The translations under genes and the position numbers were made by a program. This document shows, one piece after another, positions 17,369 through 26,020 of a stretch of 64,000 bases of DNA. The DNA is from Ferruginibacter sp. (GTDB taxonomy: Bacteria; Bacteroidota; Bacteroidia; Chitinophagales; Chitinophagaceae), in assembly GCA_025362235.1 (NCBI GenBank), contig JANYGZ010000077.1, positions 1 to 64,000 of the forward strand. The letters are read 5' to 3'. How positions within the stretch are numbered: the stretch's first letter is position 1; every line of letters begins with the position of its first letter. The notes under the pieces were generated by a model that had not been told where the DNA came from, searched no databases, and saw only the letters and a list, made by a program, of their open reading frames with translations.

Positions 17369-19354
17369 CTATTTGCCATGGTTATTTACAAGCATCCATC
17401 GGGCAGTTTCAAAAATAGCAGACGTTAGTTCAGACAAATGATGTTTAACAGAATCTGTTTGCTGCTTAGTAAGCGAGGGGGCATCTGCCCGAACAGGCAT
17501 TAATTCTTCTTTATTGATCCACAAATTTTTGGTGTAAAAAAAATCATCATTTACAATCCCGATCTTGCCTTCATCGTGATGTATAATAAAAGCCGCATTT
17601 TCTTTTTCAGTTGAATGCAACAAATCTCTGCCAAGGGTTTTATTAGTATAAGGTTGATGTATCATACCAGCCAAAGTTGGCAGCAGGTCTATTTGCGATG
17701 CAGTAGTGGTAATTTTTTTTGGTGACAGCAATGCGGGTGCATAAAATAACAAAGGGATATGTTCGTCATTCAAACGCTGCTCTGTCCATGCAGTTGGGTA
17801 CATTGCTGCCGCGTTACCTTCTACTCCATGATCGCCCACGAAAATAAAAATTGTATTATTAAAATAAGGTGATTGCTGAGCTGTTTCTATAAATTTTTTA
17901 TAGCAATAATCGGTATAACAAAATGCATTGAATTCCGGCTGTGATTCAAAACCAAATTTTTTTAATTCTTCTTCAGGAATTGTACGTGGTACAAAATCCG
18001 TATCTTCTTTAGGTATTGAAAAGGGGCGATGATTATCGGATGTTTGAATGATGGTAAAGAAAGGTTTTTTTTGTAGCTTCATTACCTTGTCTGCTTCTAA
18101 AAATAAATTTTTATCACTGATACCCCATACATTTAATTTAGGAGAAATCAATTTTGCTTCATCATAAATATTAACATCATTGATGTTACCGACAAGTCCC
18201 CGGAAATTATTAAAATCGCTGTTGCCTCCTAAAAAATAAAATTTATCATAGCCCTCAAAATCATTGATGATACTGTATTGATTTAATGACCTTTCATTAC
18301 GGCTGCTGAATTTAGAAAGCTGAACATCCGGTATACCGGTAAGCGTTGCAAAAACGCCTCTTGCAGTGCCAAAAGTGGGCGAAAAACAACGGTCGAAAAA
18401 AATACCTTTTTGAGTAAGCTCGTTAAAGAAAGGTGTACTGTTTAAAGGGTTACCACTCATGCTGCTTTTATACATGCTGAAACTTTCGCAAATAACGAGT
18501 ACAATATTGGGCTGACTTTCTAAAGATTTACTATCCGGGTTTACAATTCGTTCGTACCTGTTTACCGGAAACCCTGTTTTACCTAATTGCAAAAAATTAC
18601 TGATAATGGGATAATATTTTTTTGCCTTTCCTTCATCGGCAGCAGGCTTACGAAACTGAAGCGTAGTAAAAAAATTTTGTAAAGGATTTAGCGCCAGGTA
18701 GCTTTTAAAATTATCATTTAATTTAAATGCATCCGACCAGCGCAGTGGTGCCAAGGTTAAAAATCCAAATAAAAACCAACCGAGCAATACAATGGTAGCC
18801 GTATGCCATCGCCTGTTATAGCTAAACTTATGTATATTAATATTCCGCTCCTCTACACTTACATGCGTTTTACTAAACATCCATGCCATCATTACCACAG
18901 CACCAATAAGCCCCATGGTGATCCACACCATCGGGTACGATTGCCAAAGCATTTCAAAAGAAATTTTTGCATCTTCTGCAAAATTTAATGCGCTTGCATT
19001 AAGCCTTGTACTAATATAGGCAAAGTGGCCAAAATCGGCACCAAAGAAAAACAACAGCAGCAAGGTTACCACTGCCAGGTAAATGGCCCAGCCCCTTTTA
19101 CTTCGTTCAGAATAAAATGGAGAAAATCCGCGGAAGAGGGAAATACATGCAATGGGTAATAATACAATGGCTATCCACCTGAGATCATACTGAAAACCCA
19201 GCCAAAACGAAGGAAATAATTCAATAACTTTTGTAGCAGCCGGTATAAAAAAAATTAAAGTTAAAATGCGAAAGCCCGTAAAAATACACAAGTAGATGAT
19301 AAATAATTTTATTATCCATTGTATTGTTTTGGGAAATTTCCAACGGATGAGCAT
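17369..19354 (-). CDS. LTA synthase family membrane sulfatase/phosphotransferase
   Basis: A 661-aa inner-membrane protein with about five N-terminal TM helices (within residues 12-215) and a large periplasmic alkaline-phosphatase-superfamily domain. The domain starts at NIVLVICESFSMYKSSM, contains the nucleophile region FGTARGVFATLTG (Thr as the likely phosphorylated residue) and a metal-ligand stretch FVGDHGVEG. Relatives in Gram-negatives transfer phosphoglycerol or phosphoethanolamine groups to envelope glycolipids; the true acceptor here is unknown because Bacteroidota lack lipoteichoic acid. It is divergent from the PAP2 gene 166 bp away, consistent with an envelope-lipid theme in this region. 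Confidence 0.88.
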   Translation of the reverse strand: MLIRWKFPKTIQWIIKLFIIYLCIFTGFRILTLIFFIPAATKVIELFPSFWLGFQYDLRWIAIVLLPIACISLFRGFSPFYSERSKRGWAIYLAVVTLLLLFFFGADFGHFAYISTRLNASALNFAEDAKISFEMLWQSYPMVWITMGLIGAVVMMAWMFSKTHVSVEERNINIHKFSYNRRWHTATIVLLGWFLFGFLTLAPLRWSDAFKLNDNFKSYLALNPLQNFFTTLQFRKPAADEGKAKKYYPIISNFLQLGKTGFPVNRYERIVNPDSKSLESQPNIVLVICESFSMYKSSMSGNPLNSTPFFNELTQKGIFFDRCFSPTFGTARGVFATLTGIPDVQLSKFSSRNERSLNQYSIINDFEGYDKFYFLGGNSDFNNFRGLVGNINDVNIYDEAKLISPKLNVWGISDKNLFLEADKVMKLQKKPFFTIIQTSDNHRPFSIPKEDTDFVPRTIPEEELKKFGFESQPEFNAFCYTDYCYKKFIETAQQSPYFNNTIFIFVGDHGVEGNAAAMYPTAWTEQRLNDEHIPLLFYAPALLSPKKITTTASQIDLLPTLAGMIHQPYTNKTLGRDLLHSTEKENAAFIIHHDEGKIGIVNDDFFYTKNLWINKEELMPVRADAPSLTKQQTDSVKHHLSELTSAIFETARWMLVNNHGK

Positions 19355-19520
19355 AATTGTAAAAAGGTTTCCCTGGTTTTGTAATCCACAAAATTAATAA
19401 GGATAGTTGGATAAGACTTACTTTTAACATATACAACTAACCTGAAAATAATAGTAAAGCCTAAACACTTAATTTTACCAGAATGTAATTTTATTTAAGA
19501 TAAAATATTTTATAAAAAAG

Positions 19521-20105
19521 ATGTTAACCACATTACAAAACTGGGACAGATGGTTGTTTACCAAAATAAACCAGGACTGGACAAATCCTTTTCTTGACAA
19601 TATTTACCCGATGTGGAGGGACTCTATCACCTGGCTCCCATTGTATATTTTTTTACTGGTATTTGTACTGGTAAATTTTGGTAAAAAAGCATGGCAATGG
19701 ATTGCAGGCTTGCTGATTACTGTAGCGCTTACGGACCAGGTAAGCAGCAATTTTTTAAAACACCTTGTAAACAGGCCAAGGCCTTGTCACGATATATTGC
19801 TGGCCGATCATATTCGTTTGCTGCTGGGTGGTTGTTCAGATAACCCCAGCTTTACTTCATCGCATGCCACCAATCATTTTGGTATGGCTTTTTTCATTTT
19901 TTTTACCTTAAAACCTTATTTTAAAAAATGGGGCTACCTGTTATTTTTCTGGGCCGCAAGCATCAGTTATGGGCAAATATATATTGGTGTACATTATCCT
20001 GTCGATGTTATCTGTGGTGCTTTGCTCGGAAGCGCTATTGGATATTTTACAGCCTCCTATTTCAATAAAAAATTCAGGCTCCCCTTATTCATTACTAAAG
20101 CTTAA
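19521..20105 (+). CDS. PAP2 family lipid phosphatase
   Basis: A 194-aa membrane phosphatase with the three PAP2 motifs: KHLVNRPRPCHD (K-x6-RP), SFTSSHATNHF (PSGH-type, with S-S-H-A in place of S-G-H) and YIGVHYPVDVICG (SR-x5-H-x3-D-type). About five TM helices are apparent. Members dephosphorylate undecaprenyl diphosphate, phosphatidylglycerol phosphate or lipid A. The adjacent glycosyltransferase, 14 bp downstream and probably cotranscribed, uses polyprenyl-phosphate sugars, which favours a role in polyprenyl carrier recycling or lipid A editing. This role is inferred from context. Confidence 0.88.
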   Translation: MLTTLQNWDRWLFTKINQDWTNPFLDNIYPMWRDSITWLPLYIFLLVFVLVNFGKKAWQWIAGLLITVALTDQVSSNFLKHLVNRPRPCHDILLADHIRLLLGGCSDNPSFTSSHATNHFGMAFFIFFTLKPYFKKWGYLLFFWAASISYGQIYIGVHYPVDVICGALLGSAIGYFTASYFNKKFRLPLFITKA

Positions 20106-20119
20106 ACCGGAATGAATGC

Positions 20120-21781
20120 ATGAAAAAACAGGTACTATTAAAGCTTTTAGCATTGTGCCTGCTCACTTATCTGCTGGGCATTTTTTGTGTTCCATTAATG
20201 GATATTGATGCCACGCAATATGCTTCCATCAGCAGGGAAATGCTGTTAAAGGGCAATTACCTGCAATTATACGATTTAGGAAATGATTACCTTGATAAAC
20301 CTCCTATGCTTTTCTGGCTGAGTAGCTGTTCGATGTATATATTTGGCATACACGACTGGGCTTACCGCCTTCCATCTTTTTTATTTTCGTTACTGGCTAT
20401 TTACAGCACCTACAGGCTGGCGCTGCTTTTCTATAAAAAAGAAATTGCCTTATTAAGTGCCTTACTGCTGGCCAGCTGCCAGGCCATGTTTCTTATTAAT
20501 CATGATGTAAGAACCGATACTATGTTAATGGGTTGGGTAGCCTGCAGCATCTGGCAATTGGCAGAATGGTATCAACATAATAAATGGAAAAATTTATTGG
20601 TTGCGGCAATTGCCATTGCAGGCGGAATGATGACCAAAGGCCCGCTGGCACTGATGATTCCGGTATTTGCATTTGTACCGCATTTTATACTTAAAAGAAA
20701 CTGGAAGGCTTTTATACAATGGCAGTATATACCCTTACTGGTAATTATTGCATTACTGCTGGTACCAATGAGCATTGGCCTGTACCGTCAATATGATATG
20801 CACCCTGGTAAAATGATAGGGGGCAGAAAGATAAACTCCGGGTTAGTTTTTTATTACTGGTCACAAAGTTTTGGCCGTATAACAGGGGAAAATAATGATA
20901 AAGAAAATGCCCATTTTTTCTTTTTATTTCAAAATATGTTGTGGAGTTTTTTGCCGTGGATATTGTTTTTGGTGATGGGCATTTTTACTGCGGTTAAAAA
21001 TTTGCTGCAGGCAAAATTTTTATTACAAAAAAAAGAAGAAGCTATTACCCTTGGTGGATTTATAATTACTTATTGCGCCCTGGGCAGCAGTAGTGTTCAG
21101 TTGCCTCATTACATATTTATAGTTTTTCCTTTTGCCGCCATTATTACGGCCAATTTTTTTTATGAGTTGTTGGTTGCGCATAAATGGAGGAGCTGGGAAA
21201 AACCTTTGCTGGTTATACATGCAATAGTTTTTTCTTTGCTATGGATTGCGTTGTTAATTTTATTATCCTTTTCCTTTAAAAACATACCAATATATGTTTG
21301 CATTATTGCAGTATGTTGTTTTGCATTTTTCATTTTATTGCTTTTTGCTAAAAATTTATCAATTCCAAAACTTTTAGGCATTGCCTTTTTTACTACAATA
21401 GGTATCAATATTTTTTTAAATACTGCAGTTTACCCTACGCTGTTACAGTACCAAACCGGTAATATTGCGGCCCGCTTTATCAATGATAATAAATTACCAA
21501 AACAGCATGTATTTATTTGGGGGGATGTAGGTGATGCAAGAAATTCACTTTATTTTTACGGCGATTATTTTTTTAAGAAAATCAATTCCACAGATCAACT
21601 GCTGTCCGGCGATTATGTGCTTACTACACAAAAAGATTATGAGGAGCTGGCAAAAGGAAAGCCATCAACAATTATATTTACGGGTAAAGGTTATCCAGTA
21701 AGCAGGCTGAATATACAATTTTTAATTCCTGCCAAAAGAGAAGCGGAATTGTTGCCTTTTTATATTGTAAAAATAAATTAG
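20120..21781 (+). CDS. Glycosyltransferase family 39 (ArnT/PMT-like)
   Basis: A 553-aa multi-pass inner-membrane glycosyltransferase that moves a sugar from a polyprenyl-phosphate donor. The N-terminal signature MDIDATQYASISREML (with the DE/DD-type acidic pair reduced to D-I-D) and YLDKPPMLFWL, then IFGIHDWAYRLPS, is characteristic of ArnT/PMT_2 proteins. About eleven hydrophobic segments follow, with a C-terminal soluble tail (HVFIWGDVGDARNSLYFYG). The acceptor (lipid A or surface protein) is not evident. Stop is TAG. It probably forms an operon with the PAP2 gene and meets the FAD oxidoreductase gene tail-to-tail. Confidence 0.88.
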   Translation: MKKQVLLKLLALCLLTYLLGIFCVPLMDIDATQYASISREMLLKGNYLQLYDLGNDYLDKPPMLFWLSSCSMYIFGIHDWAYRLPSFLFSLLAIYSTYRLALLFYKKEIALLSALLLASCQAMFLINHDVRTDTMLMGWVACSIWQLAEWYQHNKWKNLLVAAIAIAGGMMTKGPLALMIPVFAFVPHFILKRNWKAFIQWQYIPLLVIIALLLVPMSIGLYRQYDMHPGKMIGGRKINSGLVFYYWSQSFGRITGENNDKENAHFFFLFQNMLWSFLPWILFLVMGIFTAVKNLLQAKFLLQKKEEAITLGGFIITYCALGSSSVQLPHYIFIVFPFAAIITANFFYELLVAHKWRSWEKPLLVIHAIVFSLLWIALLILLSFSFKNIPIYVCIIAVCCFAFFILLLFAKNLSIPKLLGIAFFTTIGINIFLNTAVYPTLLQYQTGNIAARFINDNKLPKQHVFIWGDVGDARNSLYFYGDYFFKKINSTDQLLSGDYVLTTQKDYEELAKGKPSTIIFTGKGYPVSRLNIQFLIPAKREAELLPFYIVKIN

Positions 21782-21800
21782 CAGCAGGGGCTCGTATGGT

Positions 21801-23270
21801 TTAAAGCCCCAGTTTTTCCGGAACCATTCTTCCACCTTCCTGAGTACCCCTTTCGCCAGACTCATGGTATTCTGCATCCTGGTTTACTTTCCATAAATCA
21901 TATAACTCTTCACCAGCTATAATGTTTTTTGCTGCCAGCATAGCCGTCATCATACTATGGTCCTGGTTATTGTATTTATGCATGCCATTTCTTCCCATCA
22001 GGTACAAGCCCTTATATTGTAGCAGCGCCTTTTTTATGGTTTCAACATTTTCGGTATAAAAATGGTCATATACCGGGTAAGCTTTTTTTTGCCTTACCAC
22101 ATAACCGTCAGTAATATCGGTTCCCATTGCCAGGCCTATCTGTTCAATTTCTTTTTTACCTAATTCAATCAATGATTCATTACTCCCCGTCCACAAGCCA
22201 TCGCCTTCAAAACAAAAATATTCTAATCCGTAGCAGGCCATTGATGCATCTGGCACCATATAAGGGCTCCATGATTTATAGTTTTGTATCCGCCCCACTT
22301 TTACAGATGGGTCATGAATATATATCCAGTTATCGTTAAATTTATTTTTATCCTTCAATATTAAAATAACGGTAATAAAATCCCGGTACTTCAATTGCTT
22401 TGCCGCTTCAAGTGCAGGCACAGGCAAAGCCGGGGAAATAAATGGTACTAACTGCCCCATAGCAGCTGATGATAAAATATAATTGAAACCGTCAAAATTC
22501 TTTCCCGCATCTGTTTTTACCGACCATTCTTCACCGGATAAACTAATGCCGCTTACTGATTGATTCATTAATAACTGTACACCCATTTGTTTACATTTTT
22601 CGGCACACACTTCCCACATCATTCCAGGCCCGTATTTTGGGTAACGAAAGGTATCAATCAATGTCTTGATGAGCTTATCTTTATTTTCATTTTTTGCAGA
22701 TTTAACCAATGCATTTTTAATCGCACTACTTAATGATAAACCTTTAATACGCTGCGCAGCCCAATCAGCTGATATTTCTTTGCAGGAAACACCCCATACT
22801 TTTTCTGTATAGGTTTTAAAAAAAATATTGAACAGTCTTTTACCAAAATTATTTACTACCCAATCTTCAAAATTTACCGGATTTTTTACCGGAAATATTT
22901 TTGCTCTTATATAACTCATTACACATAATGCAGATTCTATTATCCCTAATTTTTTTAATGCTTCAATTGCAATCAGGGGATAAGAAAAAAAATGCTTGTT
23001 GTAATATATCCTTGAGCTTCTTGGCCTGTCGAGCATATCATTGCCCAGTATCTCAGTCCAAAAATTTTCCACTTCACTGCTTTTTGAAAAAAAACGATGG
23101 CCTCCGATATCAAACAAATAACCCTTATAATGTTCGGTACGGGAAATGCCGCCTACATATTCTGGATCTGCCTCAAATATTGTCACTTGAAGGCCGGCTT
23201 TAGCTAGTAGATAAGCTGCTGTTAAACCTGACGGGCCGGCGCCTATAATACCAATATTTTTTTTTTGCAT
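21801..23270 (-). CDS. FAD-dependent oxidoreductase, amine-oxidase/UDP-galactopyranose-mutase-like
   Basis: A flavoprotein with an N-terminal dinucleotide fold GIIGAGPSGLTAAYLL, followed by the E-A-D-P acidic ribose-binding end and GGISRTEHYKGYLFDIGGH. I use ATG 23270 (489 aa), since the preceding ten residues of the longer frame add nothing to the fold. Middle motifs such as YTEKVWGVSCKEISADWAAQRIKG are found in the NAD(P)/FAD oxidoreductase group annotated near UDP-galactopyranose mutases and protoporphyrinogen-oxidase-like proteins. The C-terminus has YLMGRNGMHKYNNQDHSM, the FAD-closing motif. It is likely linked to sugar or polyprenol modification with the GT39 gene, but the substrate is unknown. 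Confidence 0.82.
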   Translation of the reverse strand: MQKKNIGIIGAGPSGLTAAYLLAKAGLQVTIFEADPEYVGGISRTEHYKGYLFDIGGHRFFSKSSEVENFWTEILGNDMLDRPRSSRIYYNKHFFSYPLIAIEALKKLGIIESALCVMSYIRAKIFPVKNPVNFEDWVVNNFGKRLFNIFFKTYTEKVWGVSCKEISADWAAQRIKGLSLSSAIKNALVKSAKNENKDKLIKTLIDTFRYPKYGPGMMWEVCAEKCKQMGVQLLMNQSVSGISLSGEEWSVKTDAGKNFDGFNYILSSAAMGQLVPFISPALPVPALEAAKQLKYRDFITVILILKDKNKFNDNWIYIHDPSVKVGRIQNYKSWSPYMVPDASMACYGLEYFCFEGDGLWTGSNESLIELGKKEIEQIGLAMGTDITDGYVVRQKKAYPVYDHFYTENVETIKKALLQYKGLYLMGRNGMHKYNNQDHSMMTAMLAAKNIIAGEELYDLWKVNQDAEYHESGERGTQEGGRMVPEKLGL

Positions 23271-23445
23271 ACCTGTAAAGATAATGCCTGCAGCATACAA
23301 AAAAATACTTCATTAGATGTGGAAACTGATTCCTAAACAAACTACATTTTTATTATTGTAAATCCTTAAAAGCCCCATTAAAAATAGAATATAGATATTT
23401 GTAACTTCTTCCGTTGCATAAAATGGCGGTTACAGTTAAAAAAAT

Positions 23446-24744
23446 ATGACAGAAATATTAATACTATTTGCGCTTATTATATTAAACGGGCTATTTGTAA
23501 TGAGCGAAATTGCATTGGTTAGTGCCCGTAAAGGAAGGCTGGAAAGCATGAGCAATAAGGGAGATTTAAAATCGAAAGTTGCACTGGAATTATCTTTCAA
23601 TCCTGAAAAGTTTTTACCCACGGCGCAAATAGGCATAACACTTATTTCAATTTTAACGGGTTTTTACTCCGGCGAAAAATTCAGTAAGGGCCTGAAACCT
23701 CTTGTAGAAAATTTCAGCATTTTAAAACCTTACGCTTCCACCATATCTACTGTTATAATTGTTATACTGGTTACATTTTTATCTATTATACTGGGCGAGC
23801 TGATACCCAAAAGAATGGGGATGTTAAGGGCGGAAAAAATAGCCCGGGCGGTTGCTGGCCCCATGAATATATTATCGAAGATTGTTTACCCGATTGTATG
23901 GTTATTAAATGCAATTACCAATGTTGTTTTTAAATTATTAAACATTAAAACAGCCACCGATAATGCCATTACTGAAGATGAGATAAAAGCAATGATATCA
24001 GAAGGCAGTGAACACGGAACAATTGAAGAAGAAGAAAAAGAAATTATTGAACGGGTTTTTCATTTAGGGGACAGAAATATTACTTCACTAATGACACACC
24101 GTACCGAAATTGCCTGGTTCGATATAGAAGATACAGTGAGAACAGTTACAGAAAAATTTGACCAGATAACCTACTCTACTTACCCGGTATGCGATAAAAC
24201 TGTAGATGATATCAAGGGCCTTATTTACATTAAAGATCTTTTAAAAGTTCCTTTAACTACTCTTTTAAAAGACCTTACCAAACCTGCTTTATTTGTGCCC
24301 GAAAACAACAGCCCCTACCAGGTTTTGGAAAAAATTAAACAAACAAGAATTCATAGCTGCTTTATTGTAAACGAATATGGCACGCTGGAAGGGATGATAA
24401 CCCTGAATGATATACTGGAAGCCATTGTTGGCGACGTACCGCAAACAGGGCAGGAAGAATATGAAATAATTGAACGTAGTGATGGCACTTATTTAGTAGA
24501 CGCACAAATTACCTTTTACGATTTTTTAAGCCATTTCGAAAAAACAGAATGGATGAATGAAGGCGAACATGAGTTTGATACCATTGCAGGTTTTGTGCTG
24601 CACGAGCTGGAGCGCATTCCTAAAACCGGGGAAACTTTTGAATGGCGTGGATTTGAGTTTGAAATAATTGATATGGACGGACAAAGAATTGATAAGCTGC
24701 TGGTAAAAATATCCGACGAATTAAAATATGATATGGATGAATAA
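23446..24744 (+). CDS. CNNM/CorC (HlyC) family transporter-like protein
   Basis: A 432-aa membrane protein with three parts: a CNNM domain with about four TM segments (residues 1-195, including GLFVMSEIALVSARKGRLE and GELIPKRMG), two CBS domains (about 200-330, HRTEIAWFDIEDT to NDILEAIVGDVP) and a C-terminal CorC_HlyC domain (about 345-430). Relatives take part in magnesium or cobalt efflux and resistance; haemolysin is a historical name. It stands alone on its strand, and its stop lies 10 bp from the stop of the convergent DUF6702 gene. Confidence 0.92.
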   Translation: MTEILILFALIILNGLFVMSEIALVSARKGRLESMSNKGDLKSKVALELSFNPEKFLPTAQIGITLISILTGFYSGEKFSKGLKPLVENFSILKPYASTISTVIIVILVTFLSIILGELIPKRMGMLRAEKIARAVAGPMNILSKIVYPIVWLLNAITNVVFKLLNIKTATDNAITEDEIKAMISEGSEHGTIEEEEKEIIERVFHLGDRNITSLMTHRTEIAWFDIEDTVRTVTEKFDQITYSTYPVCDKTVDDIKGLIYIKDLLKVPLTTLLKDLTKPALFVPENNSPYQVLEKIKQTRIHSCFIVNEYGTLEGMITLNDILEAIVGDVPQTGQEEYEIIERSDGTYLVDAQITFYDFLSHFEKTEWMNEGEHEFDTIAGFVLHELERIPKTGETFEWRGFEFEIIDMDGQRIDKLLVKISDELKYDMDE

Positions 24745-24754
24745 AAACCTTAAA

Positions 24755-25255
24755 TCAAAACTCAAAACTAACTTTATCGTCGGGGTTATTTAGCCTGCTG
24801 CTTTTACGGTTTCCATTTACGGTTACATGAATGATCTGCATTTGCTGTGGTCGTGATTCGTAGAGTATATTATCAGTTACTCCTATTTTTTTTACAGCGG
24901 CAATATTATCTACCTGTAAATAACTTACAATCCCTTCTTCCTGCTGTTCAAAACCCAAAAACTGCATAGCTACATTCTTGTCATCTAACTTTAATTGTAA
25001 ATGGTTTTGAATATATTTATTTACCAATACATTCATAGCCTGTTTATAAGCAGGGTCCAGTAAATCTACCTTTGTGTTATTTTGTTTGCGAAGGGTTTGC
25101 TCAAAATCATCGGTAAAAATTTTACAGCTTATTTCCAATGTTTTGGCTGTAGCATTATAACCTATCTCTGCTACACTTACAAAAATCGGGTGATGATGAT
25201 TACTAAAAGAAGTTGAAGCAAAAACAATTAACCATTTATAGAGTATAGATGCCAT
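24755..25255 (-). CDS. DUF6702 family protein
   Basis: A 166-aa exported protein of the Bacteroidota family DUF6702. The hallmark is HHHPIFVSVAEIGYN right after a short hydrophobic N-terminal signal, followed by LEISCKIFTDDFEQTL and a C-terminal TVNGNRKSSRLNNPDDKVSFEF-like beta end. The family's function is not established. In Bacteroidota it tends to lie beside HupE/UreJ-like membrane proteins and M1 peptidases, as here, where those two genes start divergently 84 bp away. The His-rich mature N-terminus could bind metal, but that is only a suggestion. Confidence 0.75.
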   Translation of the reverse strand: MASILYKWLIVFASTSFSNHHHPIFVSVAEIGYNATAKTLEISCKIFTDDFEQTLRKQNNTKVDLLDPAYKQAMNVLVNKYIQNHLQLKLDDKNVAMQFLGFEQQEEGIVSYLQVDNIAAVKKIGVTDNILYESRPQQMQIIHVTVNGNRKSSRLNNPDDKVSFEF

Positions 25256-25339
25256 TTAAACAAAGAATTAGCTCGTTACGTGCTGATTGGTGATATTTAC
25301 CTGCAAATTTAATACAATCTGCCAACTAATTAATATAGT

Positions 25340-25918
25340 ATGAGTGATGTTGCTTTTTACTTTGCAACCGGCTGGCACCATATTATTAGCTGGAATGCAC
25401 TGGATCATATTTTATTTATTATTGCCCTGGCAGCTATTTACCAGTTGCAAAACTGGAAACAGGTTTTGGTATTAGTTACAGCTTTTACCATCGGCCACTC
25501 GCTTACACTGGCTTTAAGTGTGTACGATGTTATACGTTTTAATGAAAAGTGGGTTGAATTTTTAATACCATGCACCATTATTGCTACGGGTATATTTAAT
25601 TTTTTTGTAAAGGATTATACCCCTAAGTCTTTAAGGGTAAATTATTTTTTGGCCCTGTTTTTTGGATTGATACACGGAATGGGGTTTGCCAATACAATCC
25701 GTTTTATGCTGGCAAAAAACCAGGGTATTGCAGTACCATTGATAAGCTTTAATATTGGTTTGGAAGCGGGCCAGGTTGTGGTAGTTGCGTTTATTTTATT
25801 GATAAGCTATATGCTGGTACATAAATTAAAACTAAACAGGAAATGGTGGGTATGGTCTTTATCTGCTATCGCTGTATTGGTGGGTTTAATAATGGTAAAG
25901 CAAAGATGGCCTTTATAA
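25340..25918 (+). CDS. HupE/UreJ-like membrane protein
   Basis: A 192-aa integral membrane protein with about six TM helices. Conserved histidines stand in ALDHILFI, TIGHSLTLAL and GLIHGMGFA, the pattern of the HupE/UreJ family. Members are linked to nickel or cobalt supply for hydrogenase and urease, but no such enzyme is encoded in this window, so its cargo here is open. It is probably expressed with the M1 peptidase 102 bp downstream and is divergent from DUF6702. Confidence 0.85.
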   Translation: MSDVAFYFATGWHHIISWNALDHILFIIALAAIYQLQNWKQVLVLVTAFTIGHSLTLALSVYDVIRFNEKWVEFLIPCTIIATGIFNFFVKDYTPKSLRVNYFLALFFGLIHGMGFANTIRFMLAKNQGIAVPLISFNIGLEAGQVVVVAFILLISYMLVHKLKLNRKWWVWSLSAIAVLVGLIMVKQRWPL

Positions 25919-26020
25919 AAATATATGTTAACGCAAGCCATATAAAACAAAAAAATAGTACTTTACAATAGATAGTATAAAAAATTATAATAAAAAAATA
26001 ATAGAAAAATAAATACAACA